Under the pieces are notes generated by a model that was not told the DNA's origin, ran no database searches, and was given only the letters and a program-made list of their open reading frames with translations. The position numbers were made by a program, and so were the translations under genes. Shown piece after piece: positions 6,095 through 7,334 of a DNA stretch of 7,334 nt; positions within the stretch are counted from its first letter, which is position 1, and every line of letters starts with the position of its first letter. The stretch lies in NCBI GenBank assembly GCA_902462015.1, contig CABPZV010000101.1:1-7334 (forward strand). Direction: 5' to 3'. This DNA is from an uncultured Eubacteriales bacterium. Its GTDB lineage: Bacteria > Bacillota > Clostridia > Oscillospirales > CAG-272.

Positions 6095-6351
6095 GCGAAA
6101 GAGAAAAAATGCTTAGAAAAGTAATGGAATACGAGTTTTCGGTCATCGATGCCGGACTTTATCTGGATTCCTATCCGGACTGCGAATGCGCTGTCGATTA
6201 TTTTTTGAAAACAAGAGCTATGCGTAATAACGCCGTCTCCGATTATGAGCGCAAATTCGGCGCTCTTACAATTTACGGAGATAATATAACGGATTCAGAC
6301 GGCTGGACATGGACAGATACACCGTGGCCGTGGGAAATGGGGGATTGTTAG
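6091..6351 (+). CDS. cotJB: Spore coat protein CotJB
   Basis: This is the second gene of the cotJ operon, encoding an inner spore-coat protein of unknown biochemical activity. The 86-residue product shows the CotJB pattern: a helical start with F-S-V-I-D-A-G-L-Y-L-D-S-Y-P-D (about 16-30), a central segment with Y-E-R-K-F-G-A-L-T-I-Y-G (about 52-63), and the Trp-rich end W-T-W-T-D-T-P-W-P-W-E (72-82), which is the clearest family hallmark. It overlaps cotJA by 4 nt, and cotJC begins after a 1-nt gap. The GGGGGA inside its 3' end (6339-6344) serves as the ribosome site for cotJC. The gene itself is intact. Confidence 0.9.
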   Translation: MSEREKMLRKVMEYEFSVIDAGLYLDSYPDCECAVDYFLKTRAMRNNAVSDYERKFGALTIYGDNITDSDGWTWTDTPWPWEMGDC

Positions 6352-6352
6352 T

Positions 6353-6571
6353 ATGTGGATTTATGAAAAAAAGCTTGAATTTCCGGTAAAAATCCGAAAC
6401 AGCAATCCGCAGGCTGCCAAAATAATAATAAGTCAGTTAGGCGGACCGGACGGAGAAACCGGAGCTGCTACAAGATATCTTAACCAGCGTTTCAGCATGC
6501 CAAACCGCCGTGTAATAGGTATCCTTACAGATGTAGGTACAGAAGTACTGGAAATGTACCTTTTTAATTAA
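6353..6571 (+). pseudogene. cotJC: cotJC 5' fragment, interrupted (manganese-catalase-like spore coat protein)
   Basis: Intact CotJC is about 190 residues, belongs to the manganese catalase family and sits in the spore coat. Here only 72 codons are open. The N-terminus M-W-I-Y-E-K-K-L, then Q-L-G-G-P-D-G-E and R-Y-L-N-Q-R-F-S-M-P, and finally G-I-L-T-D-V-G-T-E (56-64) match the family well. E35 corresponds to the first metal ligand. After E64 the family continues E/x-x-A-H-x-E-M, carrying the next ligands (E-x-x-H); here the frame instead gives V-L-E-M-Y-L-F-N and stops. The remaining two thirds is absent from the window, and a minus-strand serine recombinase gene begins 25 bp later. The sequence before the break shows no decay and has a good ribosome site, so the gene was probably split by insertion rather than slowly lost. 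An intact 3' part should exist beyond the element. Confidence 0.88.
6535..6561. other. Putative element-chromosome junction (attL/attR-type site) in cotJC
   Basis: AGGTACA (6535-6541) and TGTACCT (6555-6561) form a perfect 7-bp inverted repeat with a 13-bp spacer, placed exactly where similarity to CotJC ends (about 6544). The left arm is cotJC coding sequence (V-G-T codons) and the right arm belongs to the incoming DNA. Large serine recombinases bind imperfect dyads and cross over at a central dinucleotide, so a hybrid site of this form is expected. The exact core cannot be read without the other junction. Confidence 0.5.
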
Positions 6572-7334
6572 TTTTATTTTCATAACAGTCTGCTGTTCAT
6601 TTAATAATCGGCAAGTCGCCGTTGTGCGTCGTTTTTAATTTATAGCTAAATTTATAAGGAAGACCGTATAAGTAAATATCAATATTATTTCGGTCATTAA
6701 TGACCATTTTGTCTAAAATATGTCTGTAAAAATCATCCTCATATTCCACTCCGTTTACAATCTCTTTTATTACCTTGTCTATTACTTCGATATTAGTCTG
6801 ATATTTTGTTTCTTCCGGTTTATTTTTGTTTACACTTCGGTAATTTTTTCGCAGCTCCTTGATTTCACTGCTGTATATCGCTTCTGCTTCATTAAATTCC
6901 GATTCGTTTATTCTCCCTGAAAAATAGAGTTCAACAAGCTTGTGACGGTTGTCCTCAACAAATTTTATATTTTCTTTCAAACCATCTAAAGCATTGTCAT
7001 TGCCGCTTTTAAGAACTGATTTTATGACCGAAATTAAGCTGCTGACGTTTTTTTCATTATCAAGCTTCAGCCTTTTTGTGACAAGATACATAAGATAAAC
7101 GGCGTCTTCATTGCGTATAGAAACTCCGCTGCACCCTGTTCTGTTGCCGAATTTATCTATATGAAAGGCTCCGTGCTTTGCGGCCTCGGAACATCTCCAT
7201 GCCTTATAGATGCTTCCGTCCTGTCTGGTTTTGTATCGTGCCACATAGCTTTTGCCGCAGCAACCGCATTTAATTTTCCCGGAGAATATATAGCGTCTGC
7301 TGTATTTATTTTTTTCCTTCTGTGACAAAGAACG
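6545..7334. mobile_element. Left end of an integrated element carrying a large serine recombinase (continues past window)
   Basis: The segment starts at the cotJC breakpoint and contains only the 3' part of a recombinase gene before the window ends. Its coding direction is opposite to the cotJ operon, with the 3' end of the recombinase gene facing the junction. Prophages, integrative elements and the skin-type sporulation elements of Firmicutes commonly carry the recombinase gene at one end, beside the attachment site. Size, cargo and far end cannot be seen. The breakpoint is known to within a few bases only. Confidence 0.7.
6597..7334 (-). CDS. Large serine recombinase, C-terminal part (N-terminus beyond the window)
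   Basis: About 245 residues are visible and the frame remains open to the window edge (R-S precede the L at 7328), so this is the tail of a larger protein; the resolvase catalytic domain with its Ser nucleophile would lie to the right. The visible part begins with the typical linker K-E-K-N-K-Y...F-S-G-K-I-K. A recombinase zinc ribbon follows: C-G-C-C-G near the start, a Cys in W-R-C-S and a Cys in R-T-G-C-S, with probable ligands C21, C24, C46 and C66 counted from 7328. A charged, helical coiled-coil-like stretch comes next (about 113-165), then the C-terminal tail seen in such integrases (H-I-L-D-K-M-V-I, then I-D-I-Y-L-Y-G-L-P). Zinc ribbon and coiled coil control att-site recognition and integration/excision direction. 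The TGA (6597-6599) is about 50 bp from the cotJC breakpoint. It could integrate and, with a directionality factor, excise the element. Confidence 0.9.
   Translation of the reverse strand, partial: RSLSQKEKNKYSRRYIFSGKIKCGCCGKSYVARYKTRQDGSIYKAWRCSEAAKHGAFHIDKFGNRTGCSGVSIRNEDAVYLMYLVTKRLKLDNEKNVSSLISVIKSVLKSGNDNALDGLKENIKFVEDNRHKLVELYFSGRINESEFNEAEAIYSSEIKELRKNYRSVNKNKPEETKYQTNIEVIDKVIKEIVNGVEYEDDFYRHILDKMVINDRNNIDIYLYGLPYKFSYKLKTTHNGDLPIIK

Noticed and set aside
6720..6920. Plus-strand open frame of 66 codons over the recombinase gene
   Set aside because: Very Phe/Tyr-rich antisense translation of a clear recombinase C-terminal region; a shadow frame.
1..7334. CRISPR array, tRNA, rRNA or riboswitch
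   Set aside because: No spaced direct repeats, no cloverleaf with a CCA-type acceptor and no recognisable riboswitch core were seen on either strand by reading.

Overview
The window looks like the chromosome of an anaerobic, spore-forming, low-GC Clostridia species, most likely a gut or rumen member of the Oscillospiraceae/Ruminococcaceae. The evidence is AT-rich intergenic DNA, GGAG-type ribosome sites, a secreted protein ending in a cellulosome-type dockerin, a PdaA-like spore-cortex deacetylase and a cotJ spore-coat operon. The genus cannot be fixed from the sequence alone.

Layout, left to right. A sigma-A promoter (53-81) drives a HIT-family nucleotide-binding protein. It is followed at 52 bp by a large secreted protein with a phosphodiester glycosidase-like (NAGPA/DUF2233) domain, a beta-sandwich-like region and a C-terminal type I dockerin. 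A strong hairpin (2658-2696) separates this pair from a convergent, minus-strand YitT-family membrane protein. A 384-bp AT-rich gap follows, holding divergent promoter-like sequences and a possible gene remnant.

Next is a plus-strand pair of overlapping NodB (CE4) polysaccharide deacetylase genes. The first is PdaA-like (muramic delta-lactam formation in spore peptidoglycan) and the second is a generic secreted peptidoglycan/chitin-type deacetylase. The pair ends at a textbook terminator (5715-5748). Then comes cotJA-cotJB-cotJC, the inner spore-coat operon, tightly packed with a 4-nt ATGA overlap and a 1-nt gap.

The most notable feature is at the right end. cotJC, which normally encodes a manganese-catalase-like coat protein of about 190 residues, is cut at codon 64-65, just before the conserved metal-binding E-x-x-H segment. 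The DNA then changes to the 3' end of a minus-strand large serine recombinase whose N-terminus lies beyond the window. The stop codon of the recombinase is about 50 bp from the breakpoint, and an inverted repeat sits on the breakpoint. This has the architecture of one end (an attL- or attR-type junction) of a recombinase-encoding element integrated in a sporulation gene. It resembles skin in sigK and SPbeta in spsM, where excision in the mother cell rebuilds the gene. Whether this element is excised during sporulation is an inference; the other junction and the rest of cotJC are outside the window.
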